The notes: generated by a model from the sequence alone, not told the origin. A DNA stretch of 33,938 nucleotides from Paraburkholderia solitsugae (GCF_013177695.1 NZ_WOEY01000040.1:1-33938), one strand, 5' to 3'. Numbered from the stretch's first letter, positions 25,183-33,938 are shown. Numbers and translations are program-made.

Positions 25183-25819
25183 TGTCGGTAGGGCGAAGCG
25201 GTCTGGGAGCGCAGCCATGCCGTGCGCATCTTGCACAGCATGGCTGCGAATGACCCGATGCGCCGGCAGGTCGCGAGGTCATCAGGGGTGATGTAGACGA
25301 GCGAGACCGTCGGGCGCGAATGGGATGTGCACTGCTGACGATCGCAGGTCTATGCTACGTCAGTAAAGAGGTAGTGCGAATCCATCCAGTCGTAGCCCGA
25401 TCTGCCGTTTGCCCAGGCCCAGTTGGTCCGGTCAATGTTTGCCATACTTTCGGGACGATCGTCTATCGCCGAGTTGGCTTCCACCCCGCTCCTCTCTCCC
25501 GGGGACGCGACGTATCGCGCCTCCGTTCCGTTTTGTCCGTCATTAGTCATCGCTGGATTTCCTGATTGAAAAAGCTGACTGCAGCAAAGCTGCCGCTATC
25601 TGATCAGCGAATCGCAAGGAACGGGCCAAGACAGCGCATGACGCCTAGATCATTGATTTAACGGAACAATTATTTCCAGACGACGCGACGCAAGACTCAA
25701 AAACGAAATACGAATTTCACTTTTGAAATAAGACGCTGAATGCGCCGGTCGCGACGTGCTGTTTCTACGGCCCGGTTCGCTGGGTCTCCTGCAACAGAGA
25801 GGATCTAGCAGAGCGGGAT
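25183..25819. other. Intergenic region between pyc and a LysR gene
   Basis: About 640 bp, with one possible small gene (25350-25550, listed separately). The part 25560-25760 is AT-richer than its surroundings and contains no recognisable domain. No terminator or repeat stands out. Confidence 0.4.
25350..25550 (-). CDS. Possible small hypothetical protein (66 residues)
   Basis: ATG 25550 is preceded by AGGAAA seven bases upstream, one of the better ribosome sites near here. The product is hydrophilic and acidic in its first half and rich in Trp, Tyr, Asn and Asp near the end (RTNWAWANGRSGYDWMDSHY). There is no signal peptide or membrane segment. I recognise no family. It is isolated, on the same strand as pyc and upstream of it by 167 bp. 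The composition is unlike a random antisense frame, but the call rests on the start site alone. Confidence 0.3.
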   Translation of the reverse strand: MTNDGQNGTEARYVASPGERSGVEANSAIDDRPESMANIDRTNWAWANGRSGYDWMDSHYLFTDVA

Positions 25820-26752
25820 CTATGACGCGGTCAGCCCGTCGATCGGCGATTCGTTGATTTCGCTGGCCACCCGCGCAATACAGGCGATGACCTCTCGCGC
25901 CATCGGCGATTGCGTTCTGCCGTGCAGGCGCACGATGCCCGCAATGGACGGCACGGACGTCCAGTTTTTCACCTGCAGGCGCACCAGCGCACCGGATGCC
26001 AGCTCGCTTTCCAGCGCCGCATCGGTTGCCGCCAGGAGGGTATCGGTGGCTAGCACCACGGTCTTGAGCACGCTGTAGTCGTCGCATTCAAGCGCAAGCT
26101 CGGGCACCTGGCCGGCCGGTAGGTCGAGCAACGCGGCCAGTTCCTCGTTCGTCGGAGTGAGCAGTTTCGGCGCGGCGATGCCGTAGTTCCACGCCGCACG
26201 CAGCGTGCATGCGTGCCCCACCAGCGGATGCCCGGCGCGCGCGTACAGGTGGCCAAGCTGCCCGCCGATCAACTGGATGTCCAGCGACGCATCATTAGGC
26301 ATGTCGCGTACGTCGGCGGCAAAAAACTCGATGTTTTCAGCGCGCAGGCGCTGCAGCAACTGGATCGAGTTGCCACCCTCCATGCGCAGCGCGATTTTCG
26401 GATAGCGCTGCCGCAATTCGACCAAGGCCCGCGGCATCAACGAGGCCGAGAGCAGCGGCCCGACGCCAAACGCGGTGTCGCCCAGCTGGCTGTCGCGGTA
26501 CAGGTCCACCTCGCGCTGCAGACAGCGCGCCTCAAAAAGCAGCTTGCGCGCCCGCTCGATGACGAATTCGCCGGCCGGCGTGGCGCGGACCTCGCCGCCC
26601 CCACGATCGAACAGGCGGATGCCCAGTTCGCTTTCAATGGCCTGAATACTGCGGCTGAACGCGGGCTGACTCAGGTGTGCCGCTTCGGCAGCAAGGGCGA
26701 AGTGGAGCGTGTCGGCGAGTGCCACGACGTGGCTGAGGCGGCGGAGGTCCAT
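25820..26752 (-). CDS. LysR-type regulator divergent from a hydroxylase/SDR operon
   Basis: From ATG 26752 the protein has about 310 residues. HTH residues ~1-60 begin MDLRRLSHVVALADTLHFAL with AFSRSIQAIESELGIRLFDR, and the co-inducer domain follows (GPLLSASLMPRALVELRQRY). The frame opens at 26779, but starting there would place codons next to the putative operator, and LysR proteins normally begin two or three residues before the LRRL motif. It is divergent from the second membrane hydroxylase gene with 105 bp between. The dyad at 26781-26798 lies in this gap. It probably controls the hydroxylase and SDR genes and itself. The inducer is unknown. Confidence 0.85.
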   Translation of the reverse strand: MDLRRLSHVVALADTLHFALAAEAAHLSQPAFSRSIQAIESELGIRLFDRGGGEVRATPAGEFVIERARKLLFEARCLQREVDLYRDSQLGDTAFGVGPLLSASLMPRALVELRQRYPKIALRMEGGNSIQLLQRLRAENIEFFAADVRDMPNDASLDIQLIGGQLGHLYARAGHPLVGHACTLRAAWNYGIAAPKLLTPTNEELAALLDLPAGQVPELALECDDYSVLKTVVLATDTLLAATDAALESELASGALVRLQVKNWTSVPSIAGIVRLHGRTQSPMAREVIACIARVASEINESPIDGLTAS

Positions 26753-26780
26753 GACATTGCGCGATAAGCATTGAGACATT

Positions 26781-26798
26781 GTCCATTATGCATTGGAC
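26781..26798. promoter_or_regulatory. Candidate LysR operator GTCCA-N8-TGGAC
   Basis: GTCCATTATGCATTGGAC is an 18-base dyad in the shared promoter between the LysR gene (26752) and the hydroxylase gene (26858). A looser CATTG symmetry surrounds it. Position and size suit a LysR binding site. Confidence 0.45.
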
Positions 26799-26857
26799 GC
26801 ATTGCTTCGGCACTCCTAGGATCGCTCACACAAAAGAGCAGATAGGAGACACCGCAG

Positions 26858-27748
26858 ATGAGCTCGCAGTTGGAATACCTTTTGATCACCGCCTGCATTC
26901 TGGGCTTTGCCTGCATGGAGTTCGTCAGCCGACGCTACCAGGCCAGCGTGCGCGCCACCACCAATGACACGGTGCTGGAAGTGCTGATGTTCGTCAATTT
27001 GATTGCGATTGCCCAGCCGCTGGGGCTATTGGGCGGCAACGCGTTGTGTCACTGGCTGATGCCGACCCAGCACAACGCATGGGCCAACTTGCCGTGGTGG
27101 GCCATGACGGCCATCCTGCTGGTCGGCGATGATCTGACGCAGTACTTGTGGCACCGTGCCTCGCACGGGGCGCTGCTGTGGCCGCTGCACCGGGCGCACC
27201 ACAGCGCGTCGTACATGAGCGTACGCATGACCTACCGCAACAACTTGTTCTACTACCTGATGATGCCGGGCCTCTGGATCGCGGGCGTGCTGCTGTTCCT
27301 GGGCTTCGGCAAGGTCTATGCCGTGTACATGGTGGTCAAGGTAACCGTGATCATCGGCTCGCATTGCGCGTGGCCGTGGGACGCGCCGCTGTATCGCATC
27401 CGTGCGCTGCGCCCGCTGATGTGGATCCTTGAGCGCACCATCTCCACACCCGCCACGCACTGGGCCCACCACGCGATGACAAACGCAGATGGCATCGGCC
27501 ACTACAAGGGCAACTTCGGCAACCTGCTGTTCTTCTGGGACGTGCTGTTCGGCACGGCGCACATTACGCGCAAGTATCCGGCGCAGATCGGCCTGCCGGA
27601 CGACGTGCTGTTCGGGTCTGAGCGTTGGACGGCGCAGATGTTCTACCCGCTGGTCCATTCCAGGCGCGACCATTCAGCGCTGCGCCCGGGCGGCTACGGT
27701 TTTACCGAAGCGGACGCGCAAGCCCTCGCGGAGCGGGACGCCGCCTGA
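26858..27748 (+). CDS. Sterol desaturase / fatty acid hydroxylase family protein
   Basis: A 296-residue membrane protein with about five hydrophobic segments and three histidine clusters: HRASH (99-103), HRAHH (111-115) and HWAHH (201-205). It is a di-iron, O2-dependent lipid hydroxylase or desaturase. It resembles but is not close to the other family member in this window (different spacing of the clusters, shorter). AGGAGA lies eight bases before ATG 26858. The SDR gene follows after 118 bp on the same strand. A hydroxylase followed by a dehydrogenase would turn a C-H bond to an alcohol and then a ketone. This pathway is inference and the substrate is unknown. Confidence 0.83.
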   Translation: MSSQLEYLLITACILGFACMEFVSRRYQASVRATTNDTVLEVLMFVNLIAIAQPLGLLGGNALCHWLMPTQHNAWANLPWWAMTAILLVGDDLTQYLWHRASHGALLWPLHRAHHSASYMSVRMTYRNNLFYYLMMPGLWIAGVLLFLGFGKVYAVYMVVKVTVIIGSHCAWPWDAPLYRIRALRPLMWILERTISTPATHWAHHAMTNADGIGHYKGNFGNLLFFWDVLFGTAHITRKYPAQIGLPDDVLFGSERWTAQMFYPLVHSRRDHSALRPGGYGFTEADAQALAERDAA

Positions 27749-27866
27749 TTTATCCGCCGTATGGCCGGCGTCCACCGGCCTGGCCGCTGAAATTCAACCT
27801 GGAGGGTGGCAATCCCACCGTGCCTCGCCCATTCTAGTAACACCGCCCTACCCCTTTCCCACGCAT

Positions 27867-28574
27867 ATGACCAATTCGTCTTCTCGTACCGTGCTGATTA
27901 CCGGCGCGGCCGGCAACCTGGGGCGCGCCGTCGCGCGCGCCTTTGCCGATGCCGGCGACAAGCTGTTGCTGCTAGACCGGCATCAGGATCGCCTGGATGC
28001 GGCTTTTGGCCCGCAGACTGAGCAGCGACTCCCGGTCGCGGTCAATCTTCTGGACCGTGACGCCACGCGGGTGGTGGTCGACCACGCCCAGTCCACGCTG
28101 GGGCCCGTCGACGTGCTGTGTCACCTGGCGGGCGGCTTCGACATGGGCAAATCCGTGCATGAAACGCCCGATGCAGACTGGGAGGCGATGTTCGACCTCA
28201 ACGTGCGCACGCTGCTGCATATCGTCAGTGCCGTGGTGCCGCATATGCTGGCGCACGGCAGCGGCCGCATCGTCACGGTGGGTGCCAATTCGGCGCTGAA
28301 AGGCGTGGCGCACATGGGGCCTTACGTTGCCGCCAAGAGCAGCGTGATCCGGCTGACGGAGACCCTGTCTGCCGAACTGCGCGAGCGCCATATCAATGTC
28401 AACTGCGTACTGCCCAGCATCATCGACACGCCGGAAAACCGCGCAGCGATGCCGGGGGCTGATCCGGAGAAATGGGTGAAGCCGCAGGACCTGGCCAGCG
28501 TGATCGCCTTCCTGGCCTCCGACGCGGCGCGCGCGATTCATGGCGTGGCCTTGCCGGTGATCGGGCTGAGCTAG
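27867..28574 (+). CDS. Short-chain dehydrogenase/reductase (SDR)
   Basis: From ATG 27867 the product has 235 residues, normal for a classical SDR. The cofactor motif is TGAAGNLG (12-19), D37 after the second strand favours NAD(H), and the catalytic residues are N112, S142, Y153 and K157 in YVAAK. The last residues read LPVIGLS, typical for the family. The frame is open upstream to 27489, but that part is the out-of-frame shadow of the hydroxylase gene. It oxidises or reduces an alcohol/ketone, perhaps the product of the hydroxylase. There is no strong Shine-Dalgarno before ATG 27867, so translation may be weak. Confidence 0.85.
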   Translation: MTNSSSRTVLITGAAGNLGRAVARAFADAGDKLLLLDRHQDRLDAAFGPQTEQRLPVAVNLLDRDATRVVVDHAQSTLGPVDVLCHLAGGFDMGKSVHETPDADWEAMFDLNVRTLLHIVSAVVPHMLAHGSGRIVTVGANSALKGVAHMGPYVAAKSSVIRLTETLSAELRERHINVNCVLPSIIDTPENRAAMPGADPEKWVKPQDLASVIAFLASDAARAIHGVALPVIGLS

Positions 28575-28856
28575 CGCGCTAGAGAGAAACGGGGAAAGGT
28601 CGCGGCGGCGAAGACTGATATTCCCGAGCTCGCTCAAGTAAACGCGGCATGTCATCGCGCCATACTCAGAGACCGCCTCGCCACATCGCGTGGTTGGACT
28701 GTTACTGGCACAGTCGAGAAAGTCATCTGTTAAGGATAACTATGCTTGCGCTACACAGGTAGCCTACGCTCGCCAACTTGACAAGGCCTCCAAGGCTTTG
28801 GGGCGTCAGATGGAACCTGGTGGAATCGCGTGGACCGTGTTCTGGCGGAGAGTGCC

Positions 28857-29687
28857 TCAACCCAAGCCCACTGCTCGCGCGATCAGCAACACCCCTGCGC
28901 CCACGATACCGGCGCCAATCACGCGCGCCGCCCGCTCACCGCGCGGGACCAGACGTTCGACGGTGATAGCCGCCGTCACGACCGCCATCACGCGTAAATC
29001 CATGACACCGGCAACGAGAAGGATCGTCGTCAGCCCAGCACAGCAGTAGCTGCAGTGGAGGCCGAGACGCAAGCCATGCCGCCATGCCGTGGCGGCGTCC
29101 GCAGGCAACGCCGCTAATGCAGGCAACTCGCACAACGTAAGGCAACGCCCCGGCGCCTCGCGGCAGCAAGCAAGGTGCCGTGCCTTCCACGCAGTGAACT
29201 GCAGCGCCCCGGCGATCAACACAATCACACCGATCGCGAGCGGAACCGCGCGCGCCAACGCCGGCAGTTCCATCGCGAGCGCCGCCAACGCAACGCCCAG
29301 CGGAAATACGGCCATGCCGAACGCGGTCCACACGAAGAAATACGCCGCGCCCACCATCACCGTCAGCCAGCCCAGGCGCGTCTCGCCCATCCCGCCGACC
29401 GTATCGCGATAGCGCCACAGCATGGGGACGAGAGAGGGCAGCATCATCGCGACCATCATCACGACCCACATGCCGAGGAACGACGCCGCGACGCCAGGCC
29501 ACGTCTGCCCGCACATCCGCATCCACGTCATCGACATCGTCCAGCCACCGGGCATCGGCATTGCGCCCATTGCCGACATGGATGCGGCGCCGGCGATCGT
29601 CACCGCCGCGCTGACGGTGAAGAGCAGTGCCGAGACGCCGAAGAAGGCCCGCTGGGAAACTCGCGCGTCGATCGAGCGTCCTGACAT
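28857..29687 (-). CDS. DUF2182 integral membrane protein
   Basis: From ATG 29687 the product has 276 residues and about seven membrane segments. I recognise DUF2182, described as a predicted metal-binding membrane family. The signature stretch runs MPMPGGWTMSMTWMRMCGQ and GMWVVMMVAMMLPSLVPMLW, very rich in Met. A loop holds WKARHLACCR, and HCSYCCAG follows. Met, Cys and His in the membrane suggest copper or similar metal binding, which is inference. Upstream it is preceded by the DUF899 gene at 41 bp, so they form one minus-strand operon. The larger frame to 29939 overlaps the DUF899 gene and is rejected. Confidence 0.8.
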   Translation of the reverse strand: MSGRSIDARVSQRAFFGVSALLFTVSAAVTIAGAASMSAMGAMPMPGGWTMSMTWMRMCGQTWPGVAASFLGMWVVMMVAMMLPSLVPMLWRYRDTVGGMGETRLGWLTVMVGAAYFFVWTAFGMAVFPLGVALAALAMELPALARAVPLAIGVIVLIAGALQFTAWKARHLACCREAPGRCLTLCELPALAALPADAATAWRHGLRLGLHCSYCCAGLTTILLVAGVMDLRVMAVVTAAITVERLVPRGERAARVIGAGIVGAGVLLIARAVGLG

Positions 29688-29728
29688 TTCCCGGCCCCCG
29701 GTTGCGCTAACGTCACCCACGACCTGAC

Positions 29729-30496
29729 TCAGCGTGTCTCGTACTCGTCGTGGCGCTTCCACCAGACGCCCGTCTCGTTGCGTCCCTTCGGCGCGCGATC
29801 CAGCCACTGATACATGCCCCAGATGCCGTCCACGCCGCGCGCATAGGTGGAATAGGTGTGATAGACGACGCCGTCTTCGAGGACGAACGCGCTCAGGCCT
29901 GGCCGGTCGCGCGTGTACGTCGCCGGGTCGGTTCCGCATGTGGCCGCGAACTGGACGACGGGCTCCGGGACCTGCGCCTCGTCCATCGCGTGGCCGCCGC
30001 GCTCGTAGTTGTATTCGATGCTCCCTTCACGCTGTTGCGCCTCGGTAAACGCGATGTTGAAGTCGAAGTTGAAGTCGCTTCCGTACGAGGACGCCCAGGG
30101 GAACGTCCACCCCATCCGGCGCTGGTACGTCTGCAGCATGTCGAGCGGCGCTCGCGACACAGCCGAAAGTGTGACGTCGTGATTCGCCAGATGAACGACG
30201 AGGCCGTCGAACCCATCCGCGATCGCTGAGCACGACGGGCACCCCGCCTTGTAGTCGGGCCCGAACATGAAGTGGTACACGAGAAGCTGTGAGCGTCCTT
30301 TGAAGAGGTCTGCCAGCGAGGCACTGCCCGCATCGGTTTCGAATCGGTACGTCTTGTCGATTCGCACCCAGGGCAGCGCCTGCCGCTGCTGCACCAGCGC
30401 GTCGCTCTGCCGCGTGAGCGCCTTCTCCGCCTTGAGCAGCTCGAGCCGCGCGGCTAGCCACTCTTCACGTGTCCCGGTCGAATGTGTCGTAGTCAT
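29729..30496 (-). CDS. DUF899 thioredoxin-fold protein
   Basis: The 255-residue product belongs to DUF899, a family of thioredoxin-like (AhpC/TSA-related) proteins. A typical region is HFMFGPDYKAGCPSCSAIAD (~75-94), with two cysteines in the place of the redox motif. Later blocks FPWASSYGSDFNFDFN and the C-terminal WGMYQWLDRAPKGRNE are the usual conserved ones. It is cytoplasmic, with no signal peptide. The function is not established. AAGGAGG at the right distance before ATG 30496 gives a strong ribosome site. It is first gene of an operon with the DUF2182 gene and is divergent from an HTH regulator pseudogene, which may once have controlled it. Confidence 0.88.
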   Translation of the reverse strand: MTTTHSTGTREEWLAARLELLKAEKALTRQSDALVQQRQALPWVRIDKTYRFETDAGSASLADLFKGRSQLLVYHFMFGPDYKAGCPSCSAIADGFDGLVVHLANHDVTLSAVSRAPLDMLQTYQRRMGWTFPWASSYGSDFNFDFNIAFTEAQQREGSIEYNYERGGHAMDEAQVPEPVVQFAATCGTDPATYTRDRPGLSAFVLEDGVVYHTYSTYARGVDGIWGMYQWLDRAPKGRNETGVWWKRHDEYETR

Positions 30497-30627
30497 GTTT
30501 CCCTCCTTGGGGGGTCCTTCGTCGTTCGTTCAGTTGTCGATGCGACGAATGGGTTGGTGGTCGTGCTAGATTAGTCACGGGCACCCGAACGGTGGGAGTG
30601 ACAAGTGTGGCGGGATTCGAATCGACC

Positions 30628-31760
30628 ATGGACTCGCTAGTGACGGCCGCAGCGCGGGCGCTCGCGGCGGGGGATCCGCTCGGCGCACTGAACCGGGTCG
30701 CTTTGCGTGACGACGCGCCTGCGCTCGCCCTGCGGGGCATCGCGATGGCGCAACTCGGCGATCTCGTTCGTGCCAAAGCGCTCGTGCGAAGTGCGGCGCG
30801 CGCCTTCGGGCCGAAACAGCCGGTGGCCCGCGCGAGGTGCATCGTCGCCGAGGCCGAAATCGCGCTCGCCTCGCGCGATCTGGGCTGGCCCGCGAAGGCG
30901 CTCGACGCCGCGCGGGCAACGCTCGAAGCGCACGGCGACCGGCTCAACGCCGCGCATGCGCGGTATCTCGAAGTCCGGCGCCTCCTCCTGATCGGGCGCC
31001 TCGACGAAGCCGAGCGTTTGCTCGCCCAACTCGATCCCGCGCCCTTCCCACCCGCGCAGAGAGCCGCCCACGAACTGGTCGTCGCCGGGATCGCGATGCG
31101 CCGCCTCCAGACGAAAACCGCGCACACTGCGCTTGCGCGGCGCGTCTGATTACGCATGGCGAAGAACGGCCGCTTCTGCTTGAGGAGGTTGAGGCGTTAC
31201 TGGCATCGAAGGCGCTCGTCGTGGACGCGTGCCGTTATGTCGTACGTGAAGCAAACATCGTGGTCCCGCTCGCGAGGCGTCCGGTGTTGTTCGCGCTTGC
31301 ACGCGCACTGGCCGAAGCGTGGCCCGAAGACGTGTCGAGGGACGCACTCATCGCGCGGACATTTCGGACGAAGCACGCTGATGAATCGCATCGCGCGCGG
31401 CTACGCGTCGAAGTCGGGCGGCTTCGCGCGTTGCTTGGGCCACTGGCCGGCGTGAGCGCGACGAAGCCAGGCTTCAAGCTGGTGCCGCACGGCGCGCGCG
31501 AGGTCGTCGTGCTCGCGCGGCCGGTCGAAGAGCCGCATGCGATGGTGCTCGCCTTCCTCGCCGACGGTGAGTCGTGGTCGAGCTCGGCGCTCGCGATTGC
31601 GCTGGATGCCAGCCAGCGCACCATGCAACGAGCACTCGACTCGCTGGCGGAAGCCGGCAAGGTGCAGTCCTTCGGTCGCGGGCGGGCGCGACGTTGGATG
31701 ACGCCGCCCATGCCCGGATTCACGACGACTTTGTTACTCCCCGCTCCCCTACCCGAGTGA
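30628..31760 (+). pseudogene. HTH regulator gene broken by a frameshift
   Basis: Two reading frames together make one protein. Frame one (from ATG 30628, or GTG 30592) gives about 170 residues of TPR-like helices (ALAAGDPLGALNRVALRDDA) and stops at 31147-31149. Frame two reads on from about 31130 with AARLITHGEERPLLLEEVEA to 31760. It holds a winged-helix-like part (HADESHRARLRVEVGRLRAL) and a C-terminal HTH (SSALAIALDASQRTMQRALD, then SFGRGRARRWMTPP). Homologues I recall are one uninterrupted chain with extra residues at the junction, so a deletion with frameshift near 31130-31145 is likely. Located between DUF899 and a glutamine-cyclotransferase-like gene, it was probably their regulator. 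Confidence 0.7.
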
Positions 31761-31773
31761 TTAGGATGGAAAG

Positions 31774-32442
31774 ATGAACAAATCAACCGCCAACATCGTG
31801 CGTGAATATGGACCCTTTCCGGGCGTCGACCAGGTGGCTGGGGTCACGTATGACGGCCAGCACGTCTGGATTGCTACCGGAGACAAGCTGAACGCCTTCG
31901 ATCCGGCGAGCGGAGAAATGCTGCGCTCGATCGACGTCGCCGCGCGGGCAGGGACGGCCTTCGACGGCCGGTATCTGTTTCAGATCGCCGACGATCGCAT
32001 CCAGAAGATCGATCCGGATACCGGCCGTGTGCTCGCCACGATCCCGTCGCCCGGCGGTGGCGGTAACTCAGGGCTCGCGTGGGCTGAAGGGACGCTCTGG
32101 GTGGGACGGCATCGCGACCGGCAGATCCTTCAGGTCGATCCCGAAACAGGGGCGATTCTTCGCACGATCGAATCCAACCGCTTCGTCACCGGAGTCACCT
32201 GGAACGACGGGGAACTCTGGCACGGCACCTGGGAAGACGACGCGAGCGAGTTGCGGCGAGTCGATCCACAAACGGGAGAAGTCCTGGAGAGTCTCGAGAT
32301 GCCGCCTGGTGTATTCGTGTCGGGGCTTGAATCCGATGGTGGCGATCAGTTCTTCTGCGGCGGCGGAGGCAGCGGGAAGGTGCGAACCGTACGCCGACGC
32401 GCGCGAGACGCGGAGCTTCCCGTCGAGTCTGCGAGCAAGTAA
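31774..32442 (+). CDS. Glutamine cyclotransferase-like beta-propeller protein
   Basis: The 222-residue protein has a chain of propeller blades, each with a motif like VWIATGDKLNAFDPASGEML, LFQIADDRIQKIDPDTGRVL, LWVGRHRDRQILQVDPETGA and LWHGTWEDDASELRRVDPQT. This fits the glutaminyl cyclotransferase / Vgb-like superfamily. No signal peptide is present, so it is cytoplasmic. A real cyclase activity is not shown by visible catalytic residues. GGATGGAAAG directly precedes ATG 31774, and it starts 13 bases after the frameshifted regulator, so the two were co-transcribed. In related genomes this gene also accompanies DUF899, by recall. Confidence 0.72.
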   Translation: MNKSTANIVREYGPFPGVDQVAGVTYDGQHVWIATGDKLNAFDPASGEMLRSIDVAARAGTAFDGRYLFQIADDRIQKIDPDTGRVLATIPSPGGGGNSGLAWAEGTLWVGRHRDRQILQVDPETGAILRTIESNRFVTGVTWNDGELWHGTWEDDASELRRVDPQTGEVLESLEMPPGVFVSGLESDGGDQFFCGGGGSGKVRTVRRRARDAELPVESASK

Positions 32443-32475
32443 GCGAAGCGGGCCGTTGTGACGAAATAGAAATCA

Positions 32476-32506
32476 GGGATCCCAGGCGATCAACCTGCTG
32501 GATCCC
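32476..32506. terminator. Stem-loop between convergent genes
   Basis: GGGATCC (32476-32482) pairs with GGATCCC (32500-32506), and CAGG (32483-32486) pairs with CCTG (32494-32497), with a 2-base bulge and 7-base loop. On the minus strand TGATTTCTATTTCG follows, so it best terminates the LysR gene at 32514. It may also stop the plus-strand gene. Confidence 0.65.
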
Positions 32507-32513
32507 GGTGCGC

Positions 32514-33413
32514 TTACCGCGTGTTTGCCCAGTCGCGCACCGCTTGCGCGAACAATCGCAGCGCGGTCGGCGGATGGCGGTTCGCGGGGTAATAGAGGCA
32601 CAGGCCAGGAAAGGTCGGACTCCATTCAGGCAGCACATGGACCAGCCGGCCCGCCGCCAGATGCTCCACCACGTGATCTTCCGGAACCCAGGCAATGCCG
32701 ATACCGGCCAGAGCCGCCTCGATCATCAGATTGAGATTGCCGAGCGTCATCGGCCCAGCAACATCAACATTGGCGCTCTTGCCACGATGTTCGAGATCCC
32801 ACCGGTAAAGCGCACCGCTATCGAAGCGGAAGCGGATGCAGCGGTGCTGCATCAGATCGTGTGGCGCTTTCGGTGGCGCATGATGCGCAAGATAGTCCGG
32901 CGATGCCACCGCGGCGAAACGCATGTCGGCCCCGAACCGGACGGCGATCATATCGCGCGGCACGTCGTTATAGACGCGGATGCCCGCGTCGAAACCATCG
33001 GCCACGATATCCACCGGCCGCGTGTCCACGACGAACTCGACGTGGATGTCGGGATACGTGGCCAGGAAGCCGGGAAGAACATGGCGGATCAGGGGTCTCA
33101 CTGACGCCTCCGACGCACTGATCCGGATCGAGCCCGACGGCCGGTCATGCTCCGACGCGACCTGATTCACCGCCTCTTCCAGATCCGCGATGGCGGGCCG
33201 CACCCGCCTCAGGAGTTGCTCACCCGCCTCCGTGAGCGCGACGGATCGCGTCGTGCGGTTAAGCAGCCGCACGGCCAGCCGAGCCGCCAGACCCCGCATT
33301 GAATGACTCAGCGCCGACGGCGAAACGCCCAGCATACGCGCCGCCGCGCGAAAGCTTCGCTGGTCGGCGATGGCAACGAAAGCGGTTAATTCGGACAGAC
33401 CAGCGCGCGCCAT
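32514..33413 (-). CDS. LysR-type regulator divergent from an aldo/keto reductase
   Basis: From ATG 33413 the protein has 299 residues. The HTH (~4-62) has SFRAAARMLGVSPSALSHSM and [16 protein letters not shown], the same clade as the LysR at 11799. The co-inducer domain contains SIRISASEASVRPLIRHVLP and GFDAGIRVYNDVPRDMIAVR. The frame is open to 33890 but that portion is antisense to the aldo/keto reductase gene. The start agrees with family lengths. It should control the divergent reductase gene from the 108-bp shared promoter. Inducer unknown. Confidence 0.88.
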   Translation of the reverse strand: MARAGLSELTAFVAIADQRSFRAAARMLGVSPSALSHSMRGLAARLAVRLLNRTTRSVALTEAGEQLLRRVRPAIADLEEAVNQVASEHDRPSGSIRISASEASVRPLIRHVLPGFLATYPDIHVEFVVDTRPVDIVADGFDAGIRVYNDVPRDMIAVRFGADMRFAAVASPDYLAHHAPPKAPHDLMQHRCIRFRFDSGALYRWDLEHRGKSANVDVAGPMTLGNLNLMIEAALAGIGIAWVPEDHVVEHLAAGRLVHVLPEWSPTFPGLCLYYPANRHPPTALRLFAQAVRDWANTR

Positions 33414-33453
33414 AGATGAATTTCCCTCACTACCCTGTGCAATTCTAGCCAGA

Positions 33454-33471
33454 TTGTTGAGCCATTCACAA
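33454..33471. promoter_or_regulatory. Candidate LysR operator TTGT-N10-ACAA
   Basis: TTGTTGAGCCATTCACAA lies midway between the divergent LysR (33413) and aldo/keto reductase (33522) starts. It fits the T-N11-A type LysR box in size and position. No binding evidence is available. Confidence 0.35.
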
Positions 33472-33488
33472 CAGCATAAGATCGTTGA

Positions 33489-33938
<450 letters not shown>

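Noticed and set aside
23689..25191. 500-codon plus-strand frame across pyruvate carboxylase
   Set aside because: Composition is Arg/His/Asp-rich as expected for an antisense frame, and the minus strand encodes the recognisable carboxylase domains.
28857..29939. 360-codon version of the DUF2182 protein
   Set aside because: The first 84 codons are out-of-frame sequence of the DUF899 gene. ATG 29687 starts the hydrophobic protein.

Overview
The window reads as a chromosomal stretch of a high-GC betaproteobacterium of the Burkholderiaceae, most likely Paraburkholderia, Caballeronia or Burkholderia. This rests on strong GC-ending codon bias, many LysR-type regulators each paired with a small metabolic operon, a DUF2322 protein, a DUF899/DUF2182 pair and an NhaR/TerC pair. 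No rRNA, tRNA, CRISPR array, prophage or plasmid replication gene was seen. The assignment is by recognition of protein families, not by a search.

Region 1 (1-1250) is insertion-sequence debris. An IS21-like element (small Cys-rich protein plus the first ~15 codons of its integrase) has cut a LysR gene after its DNA-binding domain, and the integrase is itself cut by something that continues off the left edge. Region 2 (1393-4097) is a D-tartrate module: a well-conserved D(-)-tartrate dehydratase (tarD) followed by a DctA-type dicarboxylate carrier. The broken LysR lies divergent to it and was probably its regulator. Region 3 (4340-8666) is a LysR regulator followed by a tight operon of CoA-transferase, crotonase and MFS carboxylate transporter, which looks like uptake, CoA activation and first conversion of an unknown organic acid. 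Region 4 (8882-10570) is a single secreted protein of unknown role.

Region 5 (10664-14354) holds an aldo/keto reductase divergent from a LysR regulator, a DUF2322 gene, a headless TerB-like fragment and an NhaR-like regulator. Region 6 (14475-17805) has a TerC membrane protein, a newly noticed 46-codon basic/acidic mini-gene, a YncE-like secreted beta-propeller and a membrane fatty-acid hydroxylase/sterol desaturase. Region 7 (17989-19250) is a decayed junction: the last ~100 codons of ETF-ubiquinone oxidoreductase, then a TetR regulator that lacks a normal start. Region 8 is a chemoreceptor with a CheR-tether-like tail and a sigma-28-like promoter (19438-21172), then a complete single-chain pyruvate carboxylase (21673-25182).

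Region 9 (25820-28574) is a LysR regulator divergent from a second membrane hydroxylase and an SDR, apparently one lipid or alcohol-modifying unit. Region 10 (28857-32442) is DUF899 and DUF2182 on the minus strand, divergent from a frameshifted HTH regulator gene and a glutamine-cyclotransferase-like propeller. Region 11 (32514-33938) is another LysR divergent from an aldo/keto reductase that runs off the right edge.

The dominant logic is modular: six LysR genes (one broken) each sit beside the genes they probably control, with decayed genes (IS, LysR, TerB-like, ETF-QO, TetR 5' end, HTH) marking past rearrangements. I found no clear new defence or mobile system. The least explained parts are the CoA-transferase/crotonase operon, the small gene after terC and the secreted 562-codon protein.
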